Shown here in pieces: positions 1-8,044 of a DNA stretch of 33,023 nt. How positions within the stretch are numbered: position 1 is the first letter of the stretch; every line of letters starts with the position of its first letter. The translations under genes were made by a program, and so were the position numbers. The notes beneath the pieces were generated by a model. It was not told the DNA's origin, did no database searches, and saw nothing but the letters and a program-made list of their open reading frames with translations. Origin of the DNA: Candidatus Methylomirabilota bacterium (lineage in GTDB: Bacteria > Methylomirabilota > Methylomirabilia > Rokubacteriales > CSP1-6); assembly GCA_036002485.1 (NCBI GenBank), contig DASYTI010000209.1:1-33023 (forward strand). The letters run 5' to 3'.

Positions 1-181
1 CTCGGAGGGGGGCTCCGCCCCCCTTCCGAAGCCTCCCCCCGACGCAGTGCGAGCCGCAGGACGTCGCGGGGCTGGGGCCCCGCCGTCCGAGGCGAGCAAT
101 CTGAGAACTGCGCCGGCGAAGCCGGCGCTCGAAGCGGAACACTCTTGCTCGCGAGGAGACGGGAATTGCTTGGACGGGTCG
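1..181. repeat. Intergenic region with two GC-rich hairpins
   Basis: No gene is visible in these 181 bases. Bases 3-28 fold into a hairpin: a C/G-rich arm at 3-13 pairs with 17-28 around a TCC loop, with one bulged T. Bases 110-128 form a perfect 8-bp stem (GCGCCGGC / GCCGGCGC) around a GAA loop. The region lies just past the stop of the leftward acyltransferase gene. The hairpins could therefore act as a terminator, although neither has a clear U tract, or they could be copies of a genome-wide REP-like intergenic repeat. Confidence 0.5.
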
Positions 182-1306
182 CTAGAGGGCGGGCGCGACG
201 GCGGCGGCCGGCGCGGCGGCCGTGCGATCGGCGGGCCGGGCCGCGAATCGCGATTTCAGGCGAAGGGCCGGGGCCTCGATCCAGCGGTAGGAGGCCGCGG
301 CCATGGCGAAGGTGATTACCCACGCGGGCACGATTCGCGACGGGAGGTATTCGAGGATGCCCGAGGCCCACAGGGCTCCCGCGAGAAAGAACACGGGAAG
401 GTGCCACAGGTAGAGCGCGTAGGACCGCTTCCCGATCCACACGAGCGGTGACCAGGCGAGGAGGGGAGCCAGGCGGGAGCCGGGCCGCAGCACGTCCACG
501 ATGAGAATGCCCGCGGCCACCGCCACGATGGTGCTCGCCCCCCGCCGGGCATAGTCGTCGGGCAGACGCGCCACCACGAGGACGGCCACGAGGACGGCGG
601 CGGCGGCCAGCGCGGCGACCGGCCATCGCCGTCTTGTCGAGGCCGACGGATCGCGCGCGCTCCGGATGTACCCCCACGACACGAGGCACGCCGTCGCGCA
701 CCCGATGAGGATGGGATCGGCGTGCGCGTCCGTGCCGAGGTAGAAGCGCCGGCCCGTCGCCCCGCTCACCGCCAGGTGATAGCGGAGGAGGATCGATCCC
801 AGGGTGGCCAGGAGAAGCCCGGCCACGAGCAGCCAGCGCGCGCGCACGCGGCGGAGGAGTAGGGCGAGGACGGGCGGCCATACGAGGTAGAACTGCTCCT
901 CGATCGACAGCGACCAGGCGTGCCCGAGCATGCCCTGGGGAAGCCCCGCGATGGCCGCCCAGTTCGCCACGTAGAAGATCACCGCGAGGACGAAGAGCGA
1001 CATGCCGACGACCCGGGAGGGGCCCGCAGTAGCGATCATGGCCACGCCGGAGACGATCACCACGGGCACGAGGGCGGGGAGAAGCCGAAGGGCCCGCCGG
1101 CAGTAGAAGTCACGCAGGGCGATGCGCCCCGCGGCCGCGTGCTCTTCGATCAGGAGCGTGCTGATGAGGAAGCCGCTCAGGGTGAAGAAGACGTCAACGC
1201 CGAGGAAGCCGCCGTGAATCAGCCCGGAGTGATAGAGCATGACGGCGAGGATGGAGATGGCGCGGATGCCGTCGAGGGCGGGGTGGTAGCCGAGCCGTGT
1301 CGTCAT
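182..1306 (-). CDS. Acyltransferase family 3 (OafA/YrhL-like) membrane protein
   Basis: A 374-residue polytopic membrane protein of acyltransferase family 3. Members transfer acetyl or other acyl groups to surface polysaccharide, lipopolysaccharide or related acceptors in the inner membrane. The family signature is at the N terminus: YHPALDGIRAISILAVM with a nearby LYHSG, then GGFLGVDVFFTLSGFLIS, and a HAWSLSIEEQFYLVWP motif around residues 130-145. About ten hydrophobic segments follow, ending in a basic, Ala-rich tail. No SGNH esterase domain is attached, so this is the single-domain form. It lies 95 bp downstream of aroB on the same strand, with no clear promoter or terminator between them, so it may be read through from the pilM promoter. 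The acceptor cannot be predicted. Modification of a surface glycan or of pilin is possible but speculative. Confidence 0.85.
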   Translation of the reverse strand: MTTRLGYHPALDGIRAISILAVMLYHSGLIHGGFLGVDVFFTLSGFLISTLLIEEHAAAGRIALRDFYCRRALRLLPALVPVVIVSGVAMIATAGPSRVVGMSLFVLAVIFYVANWAAIAGLPQGMLGHAWSLSIEEQFYLVWPPVLALLLRRVRARWLLVAGLLLATLGSILLRYHLAVSGATGRRFYLGTDAHADPILIGCATACLVSWGYIRSARDPSASTRRRWPVAALAAAAVLVAVLVVARLPDDYARRGASTIVAVAAGILIVDVLRPGSRLAPLLAWSPLVWIGKRSYALYLWHLPVFFLAGALWASGILEYLPSRIVPAWVITFAMAAASYRWIEAPALRLKSRFAARPADRTAAAPAAAVAPAL

Positions 1307-1401
1307 GGGCGGCGCTTCGGGACAGTGGCGAATGGCGGGTGGCCGGACAATGATCTACATCTAGCACGGCCGCCGGGAGCCGCCCGAGAGAATTGGGAGA
1401 C

Positions 1402-2484
1402 TCAGCCGAGCTCGGCCAGGGCCTCCAGAATCACGGGCTTGGGGACGTCGAAGACGATGCGGAAGCGTCCGATCTCCGGGGCGAGCACGAACGGCACGCG
1501 CCCCTCCTTGCCCTTCTTGTCGCGCGCCATGGCCTCGATCACTCGCTCGGGCGCTTCCCCCACCTCGCGCACGGGCAGGCCCATCGTCTCGAGCAGCCGC
1601 ACTTGCCGGGCCCGCGTCTCCGTCGAGGCCAGGCCCAGGCGCTCGGCCACGCCGGCCTCTGCCACCATGCCGAGCGACACGGCCTCGCCGTGGGCGAAGC
1701 GCGCATAGCCGGTGACCGCCTCGATGGCATGTCCGATGGTGTGGCCGTAGTTGAGCACGTGACGAAGCTCCGCCTCTTGCTCGTCGCGCTCGATCACGGA
1801 CGCCTTGAGACGGCACGAGCCGGCCACGATCCGCTCGAGGATCTCGGGCTCCCGCTTGGCGAGGGCGGCCGCGTTCCGCTCGACCTCGTCGAAATACGCG
1901 GCGTCCAGCACGATGCCGTGCTTGATCACCTCGGCCAGCCCGGAGCGGTACTCGCGCTCCGGTAGGGTCTGGAGCGCGCCCGTGTCGGCCAGCACGAGAC
2001 GCGGCTGGTGAAAGGCGCCGATCAGGTTCTTGGCGCGCGGATGATCGATGGCCGTCTTGCCGCCTATGGAGGCGTCCACCTGCGCGAGCAGGGTCGTGGG
2101 CAGCTGAACGAAGTGGACGCCGCGCATGTAAGTGGCGGCCACGAAGCCCGCGAGGTCTCCCACGGCGCCGCCTCCGAGGGCGACCACGGCCGAGCCTCGA
2201 TCGAGCCCGAATTCGAAGAGGCGGTCCCAGGTCCGCTCGGCGACCTCGAGGGTCTTGGCGCGCTCGCCCTCGGGGAGCATGACCGTGGTGACGTCGAAGC
2301 CCGCGCCGACCAGGCTCCGGGTCACCGCCTCGCCGTGGAGGCCGTGAATGACCGGATCAGTGATGAGGGCGAGCTTGCGCCCCACCCCGAGCTGAGAGAT
2401 CTCCGGGCCGGCCTGGGAGAGCAGGCCGGCTCCCACGGCAATGCGATAGGAGCGGGCGCCGAGCTTGACGGGGACGTCGATCAT
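1402..2484 (-). CDS. aroB: 3-dehydroquinate synthase
   Basis: Converts DAHP to 3-dehydroquinate, the second step of the shikimate pathway; a cytosolic, NAD- and metal-dependent enzyme. The 360-residue length is normal. The NAD-binding glycine motif [11 protein letters not shown] is at residues 104-114, and PTTLLAQVDASIGGKTAID is at about 129-147. The expected metal ligands are Glu185 (in AEVIKHG), His248 (in NYGHTIGHAIEA) and His265 (in FAHGEAV). It begins with ATG 12 bp after the aroC stop, so the two are almost certainly co-transcribed. The gene sits at the end of the pilMNOPQ operon. Proteobacterial pil operons are typically followed by aroK-aroB; here aroC occupies the aroK place. Function is secure. 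Confidence 0.97.
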   Translation of the reverse strand: MIDVPVKLGARSYRIAVGAGLLSQAGPEISQLGVGRKLALITDPVIHGLHGEAVTRSLVGAGFDVTTVMLPEGERAKTLEVAERTWDRLFEFGLDRGSAVVALGGGAVGDLAGFVAATYMRGVHFVQLPTTLLAQVDASIGGKTAIDHPRAKNLIGAFHQPRLVLADTGALQTLPEREYRSGLAEVIKHGIVLDAAYFDEVERNAAALAKREPEILERIVAGSCRLKASVIERDEQEAELRHVLNYGHTIGHAIEAVTGYARFAHGEAVSLGMVAEAGVAERLGLASTETRARQVRLLETMGLPVREVGEAPERVIEAMARDKKGKEGRVPFVLAPEIGRFRIVFDVPKPVILEALAELG

Positions 2485-2496
2485 CGGACGTCCAGG

Positions 2497-3669
2497 CTAC
2501 CAGGTTTTGAGGTAGTCGAGATAGCCCTGGTAGTTGCGGCGCACCTCGTCGATGCCGTCTCCTCCGAACTTCTCCAGGAAGGCCTCGGCGAGCACGAGGG
2601 CCATCATGGCCTCGCCGACCACGCCGGCCGCCGGCACCGCGCAGACGTCACTCCGCTCCACCACCGCCTCCACCGCTTCCTTGGTCGCCGTGTCCACCGA
2701 GCGGAGCGGCTTGCGGAGGGTGGAGATGGGCTTCATGGCGGCGCGCACCACCACGGGCTGGCCATTGGTGACCCCGCCTTCGAGGCCGCCCGCGCTGTTC
2801 GACTGGCGGTGAAAGCCGCTGTCGGCGTCGAAGAGGATCTCGTCGTGGACTTGCGAGCCCGGGCGGCGGGCGGCTTCGAAGCCGAGGCCGATCTCCGCGC
2901 CCTTGATCGCGTGAATGGAGCAGAAGGCGCGGGCCAGGCGTCCGTCGAGCTTCCGATCCCACTGCACGTAGGAGCCGAGGCCCACGGGGCAGCCGAGGGC
3001 GACGACCTCGAAGACGCCGCCCAGGGTATCGCCCGCGGCCTTGGCCTCGTCTATCGCCTCGATCATGCGCCGCTCCACCTCGGGATCGGCGCAGCGGACT
3101 TCGGAGGCCTCGGCGCGGCGGCGGACCTCTTCCCACGGAATCTCCAGCGCCCCGATGCGCACCCCGCCGATCTCCGTCACGTGGCTCAGAATGGTGATGC
3201 CGAACTCGTCGAGGAGCCTCTTGGCGACCCCGGCCACGGCCACGCGCGCCGTGGTCTCCCGGGCGCTGGATCGCTCGAGCACATTGCGGATGTCGTGGTG
3301 GCCGTACTTCATGGCCCCGGCCAGGTCGGCATGCCCGGGGCGCGGCCTGGTCACGGTTTTGGCGGCCGCCCCCGCCGGCGGATCGCCCACGGCCATGGTC
3401 TGCTTCCAGTTTTCCCAGTCGCGGTTCTGGATGGTCAGGGTGATGGGACTGCCGAGGGTCCGGCCCCCGCGCACTCCCGCAGAGATATGGGCCTGATCCT
3501 GCTCGATCTTCATCCGACCGCCGCGGCCATAGCCGCGCTGGCGGCGCGCGAGATCCGCGTTGAGGTCAGCCTCGGCCAGGGGCAGGCCGGCGGGGACGCC
3601 GTCGATAACGGCGGTCAGCGCCTCCCCGTGGGACTCGCCGGCCGTGAGGAAGCGGAACGCCCCGCCCAA
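2497..3669 (-). CDS. aroC: Chorismate synthase
   Basis: Catalyses the FMN-dependent elimination of phosphate from EPSP to give chorismate, the last shikimate-pathway step. The 390-residue protein carries all the family signatures: [18 protein letters not shown] at 11-28, [14 protein letters not shown] at 43-56, [18 protein letters not shown] at 109-126, [14 protein letters not shown] at 134-147, and [16 protein letters not shown] towards the C terminus. The start is a TTG codon at 3667-3669. It is chosen because the protein then begins directly before the conserved [11 protein letters not shown], and because an AGAGGG ribosome-binding site lies just upstream, overlapping the pilQ TAG stop. 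Only 9 bp separate it from pilQ and 12 bp from aroB. The weak start codon may reduce its output relative to pilQ. Confidence 0.97.
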   Translation of the reverse strand: MGGAFRFLTAGESHGEALTAVIDGVPAGLPLAEADLNADLARRQRGYGRGGRMKIEQDQAHISAGVRGGRTLGSPITLTIQNRDWENWKQTMAVGDPPAGAAAKTVTRPRPGHADLAGAMKYGHHDIRNVLERSSARETTARVAVAGVAKRLLDEFGITILSHVTEIGGVRIGALEIPWEEVRRRAEASEVRCADPEVERRMIEAIDEAKAAGDTLGGVFEVVALGCPVGLGSYVQWDRKLDGRLARAFCSIHAIKGAEIGLGFEAARRPGSQVHDEILFDADSGFHRQSNSAGGLEGGVTNGQPVVVRAAMKPISTLRKPLRSVDTATKEAVEAVVERSDVCAVPAAGVVGEAMMALVLAEAFLEKFGGDGIDEVRRNYQGYLDYLKTW

Positions 3670-3678
3670 GAGCCCTCT

Positions 3679-6309
3679 CTACCGCGGAGCGATCGGCGTC
3701 AGGGCCAGGCCGGCCCCGCCCTGGGTCGTCAGGATAGACGGCGTGACGAACACCACGAGCTCTCGCCCGGTCTCGTTGTTCTCCTTCTGCTTGAAGAGCC
3801 AGCCGAAGATCGGGATGTCGCCGAGGAGCGGTACCTTGCGCACGGTGGTCGACACGATACCCTGGGTGACGCCGCCGATGACGAGGCGGTCGCCCTCCTT
3901 GATGAGCACCTGTGTCTCGGCCTTGCGCCGGTTGATGATAGGCACGGCCACGCCGGCGGCGGGCGTGATGGTGTCGCCGCGGGAATTGTTCTCCACCACG
4001 ACGAGCAGCTTGATCTTGGCCACGATCTGATCGCCGATCTTCTCTCTCAGCACCGTCGGGGTCACCTCGAGCTTGAGCACAGCTTCCTTGAACTGGATCT
4101 GCGTGCCGGCCGAGCTGACCGTAGCATACGGGATTTCCTCGCCGAGCGACACCGCGGCTTTGTTGTTCTCCACGGTGACGATTTCGGGCCGAGCCAGTGT
4201 GCGCGTCTTGCCCTGAGCGGCCAGGGCCTGGAGGGCCAGGTTGATGTTGAAGCGGTTGGAGACCAGGCCGAAGGCGATGCCGCCCGCGGGCACGCCCGCG
4301 TTCGAGGCGTTCGGGAGTCCGGCGAAGGGCAGGTTGACGACGTTGCCGCCCAGGGGCAGACCCGTGGTGGCCGAGATCGGGAAGAGCTGCGAGAGCGTGA
4401 GGTTCGGGTTGGCCGGCGTCAAGTTCCACGGGGCGGTCGGGTTGAACGGCGCGATGGTGCCGTCCGGCAAGAGCACGCCGGCGAAGGCCGGGGAGATCGT
4501 GCCGGCGTTCTTGCCTGGGGCCGACTGGAAGCCCTGGCCGATCAGCGTCGTCGTATTGTTGATGTTGCCGGCGCCGGCCCCACCCCACTGCACGCCGATG
4601 CCCTCGAAGGCGTTGCGATCGAGGATCTCCATCCTCGCCTCGATCTTGACCTGGGGCAGCGGCACGTCCAGCTGCTCCTTGATCAGCTTCTTGATCCGCT
4701 CGAGATCGGCCTCGTAGTGGCGGATGAACACGCTGTTGGTCGGCTTGTGCGCCTGGATGGTGATGCCCTTGGCGAGCACGTCCTGACTCACGGAGACAAC
4801 CTGCGGGGGTTGCCCGGGCAGGAAGGGCGGATACGGGTTGTTCGGCTCCGGGAGCCGCCCCAGCGCCGGGTTCGGTGGTCCGCCGCCTGACGGCACCACC
4901 GTGGGCTGCTGCGGGATGCTCTGGATGATGGGGATCGGCGAGACGGGCGCCGAGCCCGACGGCGGAATGCCGAGGATGCCCTGAAGGGTCTTGGCCACGT
5001 CCTCGGGATCGGCGTACGAAAGCCGGATCGTCTCCTCCCGCAGCGGTCCGCGGGCCTTGGCCTCGGCGATGGCCGCTTCGGCCTGGAGCTTCTTGGTAGC
5101 CGCCTCCGCCTCTTTCACTTCCGCCTCGGCTCGCTTGGTGCGGATCTCGGTCTCGGACTTGACCTGGGCTTCCTGGACGCGCGCGTGCGCCTCGCGCTCC
5201 TTGGTCAGCTGCTCGGTCGAAACGATGCGAATGACGCTGCCCCGCTCCAGCTTCTGGAGTCCGCGCGTCTCCAGGATCGTGTCCAGGGCCTGCTCCCACG
5301 TGACATTGCGGAGCGACACCGAGACCTTGCCCTTGACATCGTCGCCCGCCACGATATTGCGACCGCTCTCGGCCGCGAGGATGCGCAGGAGGTTGACGAC
5401 GTCGGCATCCTTGAAGTCGAGCGAGATGAGACGCTGGCCGTTTCCGGCCGGCGGCGCCGCCGGGGGAGCGGCCGGCGGCGGGGTGGGACTGGGAGTCGCC
5501 TGGGCGGGCACCGGCACCAGCGCGATGGGCGCGAGGGTCGCCGCCTTGACCAATGCGTCCTTGGTCCTCACCTCTGGGGTCCGTGCGGCTGGCGTCCGGA
5601 TTTCTGAGGTCCGCACTTCCAGTGACCGCGGCTCCTGGATGCTGACAGGTGGCTCGGGCCCGGCCCTCGGCGGCGCCGGCCGGGAATCGAGCTTCAGGGA
5701 CTCGAACGCCTCGGCGACTCGCTGCGCTTCCACCTTCTGCAGAGTGATCTTGCTCGCGGCGGGGATCGCCGTCGACGCCGTGGCCGTCTCCTTGGCCTTG
5801 GGCGCAGGCTTGTCCGCCTGGGCGGTCCCGCCCGGCTCGAACACGAGGGCGAGCCCGTCGGGGCGCTCGTCGATTCGGTACCCGACTTTGCGAGAGAGCT
5901 CCACGACCACGCGAGCCGTGCCCACGCGGAACTGGCTGCCGCGCACCTCACGCACGGGGTCGCCGTCGGACTTGAGGGCCGTCCGGTTCCAGGCGAACGT
6001 CGTTCCCTGCATGTCGATCACCAGCCGGTTCGGGGAATCGATGAAGCTCGCCGCATACCGGGTAGGTCCGCTCATGCTCACCAGGACGGTGATGCCGTCG
6101 GCCTGGCGGTCCACCGTGATGGACTTGAGCTGGACCGACGCATCCGGCGTCTGCGCGATCCCGACGCCCGCTCCGAGGACTCCCCCCAGGACCAGCAATC
6201 CCAACGGCCAGCGCAGCGATCTGCCCAGTCGGCCCCGCGATCCACCAAGCGCGCGCAGCGATCCACCAAGCAAGCGCAGCGATCCGAATGTCGGCGTCTG
6301 AGGCTTCAT
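3679..6309 (-). CDS. pilQ: Type IV pilus outer-membrane secretin PilQ
   Basis: The outer-membrane secretin through which the pilus passes (876 residues). An unusually long basic N terminus precedes a hydrophobic signal segment at about 33-52. An AMIN (peptidoglycan-binding) domain spans about 58-157. A Pro/Ala-rich linker with EVRT/EIRT-type repeats spans 165-290. An STN/N0 domain lies at about 294-363 (ISLDFKDADVVNLLRILA). It is followed by a highly charged predicted coiled coil at 366-420, then an N1 domain at about 425-550 interrupted by a Pro-rich loop at 448-503. The secretin C domain runs from about 552 to 862, with VPLLGDIPIFGWLF near its end. A Gly/Asn/Pro-rich insert occupies about 576-682. 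The coiled coil and the large insert are additions to the standard architecture. The gene lies 40 bp after pilP and 9 bp before aroC, with AGGGG about 10 bases before the ATG. Confidence 0.95.
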   Translation of the reverse strand: MKPQTPTFGSLRLLGGSLRALGGSRGRLGRSLRWPLGLLVLGGVLGAGVGIAQTPDASVQLKSITVDRQADGITVLVSMSGPTRYAASFIDSPNRLVIDMQGTTFAWNRTALKSDGDPVREVRGSQFRVGTARVVVELSRKVGYRIDERPDGLALVFEPGGTAQADKPAPKAKETATASTAIPAASKITLQKVEAQRVAEAFESLKLDSRPAPPRAGPEPPVSIQEPRSLEVRTSEIRTPAARTPEVRTKDALVKAATLAPIALVPVPAQATPSPTPPPAAPPAAPPAGNGQRLISLDFKDADVVNLLRILAAESGRNIVAGDDVKGKVSVSLRNVTWEQALDTILETRGLQKLERGSVIRIVSTEQLTKEREAHARVQEAQVKSETEIRTKRAEAEVKEAEAATKKLQAEAAIAEAKARGPLREETIRLSYADPEDVAKTLQGILGIPPSGSAPVSPIPIIQSIPQQPTVVPSGGGPPNPALGRLPEPNNPYPPFLPGQPPQVVSVSQDVLAKGITIQAHKPTNSVFIRHYEADLERIKKLIKEQLDVPLPQVKIEARMEILDRNAFEGIGVQWGGAGAGNINNTTTLIGQGFQSAPGKNAGTISPAFAGVLLPDGTIAPFNPTAPWNLTPANPNLTLSQLFPISATTGLPLGGNVVNLPFAGLPNASNAGVPAGGIAFGLVSNRFNINLALQALAAQGKTRTLARPEIVTVENNKAAVSLGEEIPYATVSSAGTQIQFKEAVLKLEVTPTVLREKIGDQIVAKIKLLVVVENNSRGDTITPAAGVAVPIINRRKAETQVLIKEGDRLVIGGVTQGIVSTTVRKVPLLGDIPIFGWLFKQKENNETGRELVVFVTPSILTTQGGAGLALTPIAPR

Positions 6310-6349
6310 GCGGCGATCACCCCTTCTTCCTGCGTGCTGTGCCCATCAT

Positions 6350-6847
6350 TTAGTCCAGCGGCAAGCGCAGGGTCACCGTGGTCGGTCCCTGGCCGGGCTG
6401 GGCCGCGACCGCGAAGGTCACGGACGCAGCGGTGATGGCGGTCACTCGGCCATTGCCGAGGGCGTCGCCGGTCTTGAGGATGTAGCCGATGCCGTCAGGG
6501 CCCTCGACGAGCGCCATGAGCCCCGGACGACCCTGCACGATTCCGACCAGCTTGGCCGCCGTCAGAGTGATGCCCTTGTGCTCCGCGGCGAGCGAGACAG
6601 GCGTGAACGGATCGCGGCGTCCCTTGGAGTCGAAGGCGATGGGCGGGAGCGGCGCGCCCGCCTCCGGCTCCTTCGGCTTGATGGCGCTCGCGCCCGGCGC
6701 GGCCGGAGCACCGGGCGCGGGAGGAGCCGCGACCGGCGGCGGCGTGGGCGTCGGCACGGGCGCCGCGGGAGGCGCCTCGCTCCCGCCACAGGCGGCCAGG
6801 AGGGCCGAGGCCACGAGCAGTGGGGCGTATCGATGGTGCGGCGTCAT
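6350..6847 (-). CDS. pilP: Type IV pilus alignment lipoprotein PilP
   Basis: A 165-residue inner-membrane lipoprotein that links the PilMNO platform to the PilQ secretin. The signal peptide ends in the lipobox LLAAC, with Cys20 as the lipidated residue. A low-complexity Pro/Ala linker (about 25-60) follows, then the PilP beta domain beginning around the family motif RRDPFTPVS and including KLVGIVQG and YILKTGDALGNGRV. The start is ATG at 6845-6847: it creates a 4-bp ATGA overlap with the pilO stop and gives a proper lipoprotein signal. An upstream in-frame extension was discarded because it is only the shadow of pilO. It is translationally coupled to pilO. Confidence 0.93.
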   Translation of the reverse strand: MTPHHRYAPLLVASALLAACGGSEAPPAAPVPTPTPPPVAAPPAPGAPAAPGASAIKPKEPEAGAPLPPIAFDSKGRRDPFTPVSLAAEHKGITLTAAKLVGIVQGRPGLMALVEGPDGIGYILKTGDALGNGRVTAITAASVTFAVAAQPGQGPTTVTLRLPLD

Positions 6848-7488
6848 CGGGGCGTTCCTGGCTGACCCGCGGCGGGCCGCGGAGTCGGCGCGGGAGCCGG
6901 AGCGCCAGGCTTTGGCGGCGGCGGGGCGCCCTCGGGTCGGAACACATAGGTCGCCAGGGTCATCTCGGCGCGCAAGGTGCCGGTGGGACGCTCGATGCCC
7001 GTGAACTTGAACTCGCCCAGCGAGACGATGCGCGACAGCTTCCCCAGCTTCTCGAAGAACGCGCCCAGCTGGTTGTAGCTGCACTCGACGGTGACGGCGA
7101 TCGGCACTTCGGTCAGCACGTCCCGGTCCTCGGGATTCTTGGGCTGGAACAAGGCGACCCCCAGCCCGGCCTGTGAAGCCAGATCCGAGACCTGTCGATA
7201 GAGCCGCGGAATCTCACGCTCCGTGGGGAGGCGCTCCTTGGCGGTCTCGAGGCGCTTGCGGAGCGCCTCCGCCTGGGCGCGAAACGGGCGGAGGTTGGCC
7301 TCGTCGGCCCTGGCCTTGAGAACTTCAGCCCGCAGCACTTCGTTCTGCTGCTGCAGTCCGTCGCGGTCCGTGGCGGCCGGCGAGATGAGCAGGAAATAGG
7401 AGAGGGCCCCCAGAATGATGAGCAACATCGCTCCGAAGATGACCTTCTGCTGCCGGGGAGCGTTGACGATGGAGTCGAAGGCGCCCAT
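6844..7488 (-). CDS. pilO: Type IV pilus inner-membrane protein PilO
   Basis: A 214-residue bitopic inner-membrane protein that dimerises with PilN to form the T4P alignment subcomplex. A short cytoplasmic N terminus precedes one transmembrane segment at about 16-36. A periplasmic coiled coil follows (about 42-90, with QQQNEVLRAEVLKA and the EALRKRLETAKERLP region), then the ferredoxin-like PilO core (about 95-180, with SLGEFKFTG). The last 30 residues are a Pro/Ala-rich tail (PPPPKPGAPAPAPTP) that is longer than in textbook PilO and probably disordered. The start lies 4 bp after the pilN stop. Its stop overlaps the pilP start. Confidence 0.93.
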   Translation of the reverse strand: MGAFDSIVNAPRQQKVIFGAMLLIILGALSYFLLISPAATDRDGLQQQNEVLRAEVLKARADEANLRPFRAQAEALRKRLETAKERLPTEREIPRLYRQVSDLASQAGLGVALFQPKNPEDRDVLTEVPIAVTVECSYNQLGAFFEKLGKLSRIVSLGEFKFTGIERPTGTLRAEMTLATYVFRPEGAPPPPKPGAPAPAPTPRPAAGQPGTPR

Positions 7489-7492
7489 GGGG

Positions 7493-8044
7493 TCAGGGCT
7501 CGAAGCGCGTGACCACCTCGAAGGTGATCAGACGCGGCGATTTGGTCAGATCCTGCTTGGCGTCCGCGATGTCGACGTCCTTGAACTTGCCGCTGGCCTT
7601 GAGATTGGTCATGAAGTCGGAGAGGGCGGTGGAGCTGTAGGCAGTGCCGGCGAACCGGAGCTGGGTGCCCTTCTCCTCCATGCGCGTGAGCCAGAGGTCC
7701 TTGGGCAGGGTGTCGAGGACGGAGTCGAGAAGGTAGACGGGGCGGGTCTGGCCCCGCGCGACGATCTCGATGGCGTTCACCCGTCGCTCGAGGAGCTCCT
7801 TGTCACGCCGGAAGCGCTGCCCTTCGGCGATGAGCCCCTTGAGGCGGTCCGATTCCTTCCGGTTCTCCGCGATCTCGCGGTTCAATCGGCTGACGTCGGC
7901 GGAGATGCTCCACCACCAGCCGCCCACCACGAGCACGAGCACGGCGGCGACCGATCCGAAGGCGACGCCGAGGTTGAAGCTCGGGAGCTGAAGTCCGGGA
8001 CCCGCCTTCTTGGCCGAGGGCGGGGCGAGGTTGATCCGGATCAT
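7493..8044 (-). CDS. pilN: Type IV pilus inner-membrane protein PilN
   Basis: A 183-residue bitopic protein. Its short cytoplasmic N terminus carries the conserved INL motif (MIRINLAPP), which in characterised systems docks into PilM. One transmembrane helix lies at about 27-46. The periplasmic part has a coiled coil (about 50-85, SRLNREIAENRKESDRLKG) and a ferredoxin-like domain (about 90-183). The start is ATG at 8042-8044, which places MIRINL at the N terminus and overlaps the pilM stop as ATGA. The longer upstream extension is a shadow of pilM and was rejected. It acts with PilO and PilP to connect the cytoplasmic motors to PilQ. Confidence 0.93.
   Translation of the reverse strand: MIRINLAPPSAKKAGPGLQLPSFNLGVAFGSVAAVLVLVVGGWWWSISADVSRLNREIAENRKESDRLKGLIAEGQRFRRDKELLERRVNAIEIVARGQTRPVYLLDSVLDTLPKDLWLTRMEEKGTQLRFAGTAYSSTALSDFMTNLKASGKFKDVDIADAKQDLTKSPRLITFEVVTRFEP

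Noticed and set aside
2008-4890. A 960-codon open frame on the plus strand opposite aroB, aroC and pilQ
   Set aside because: It is antisense to three genes with full family motifs. Its translation is His/Gly/Arg/Ala-rich without domains, as expected for the complement of GC-rich coding DNA.
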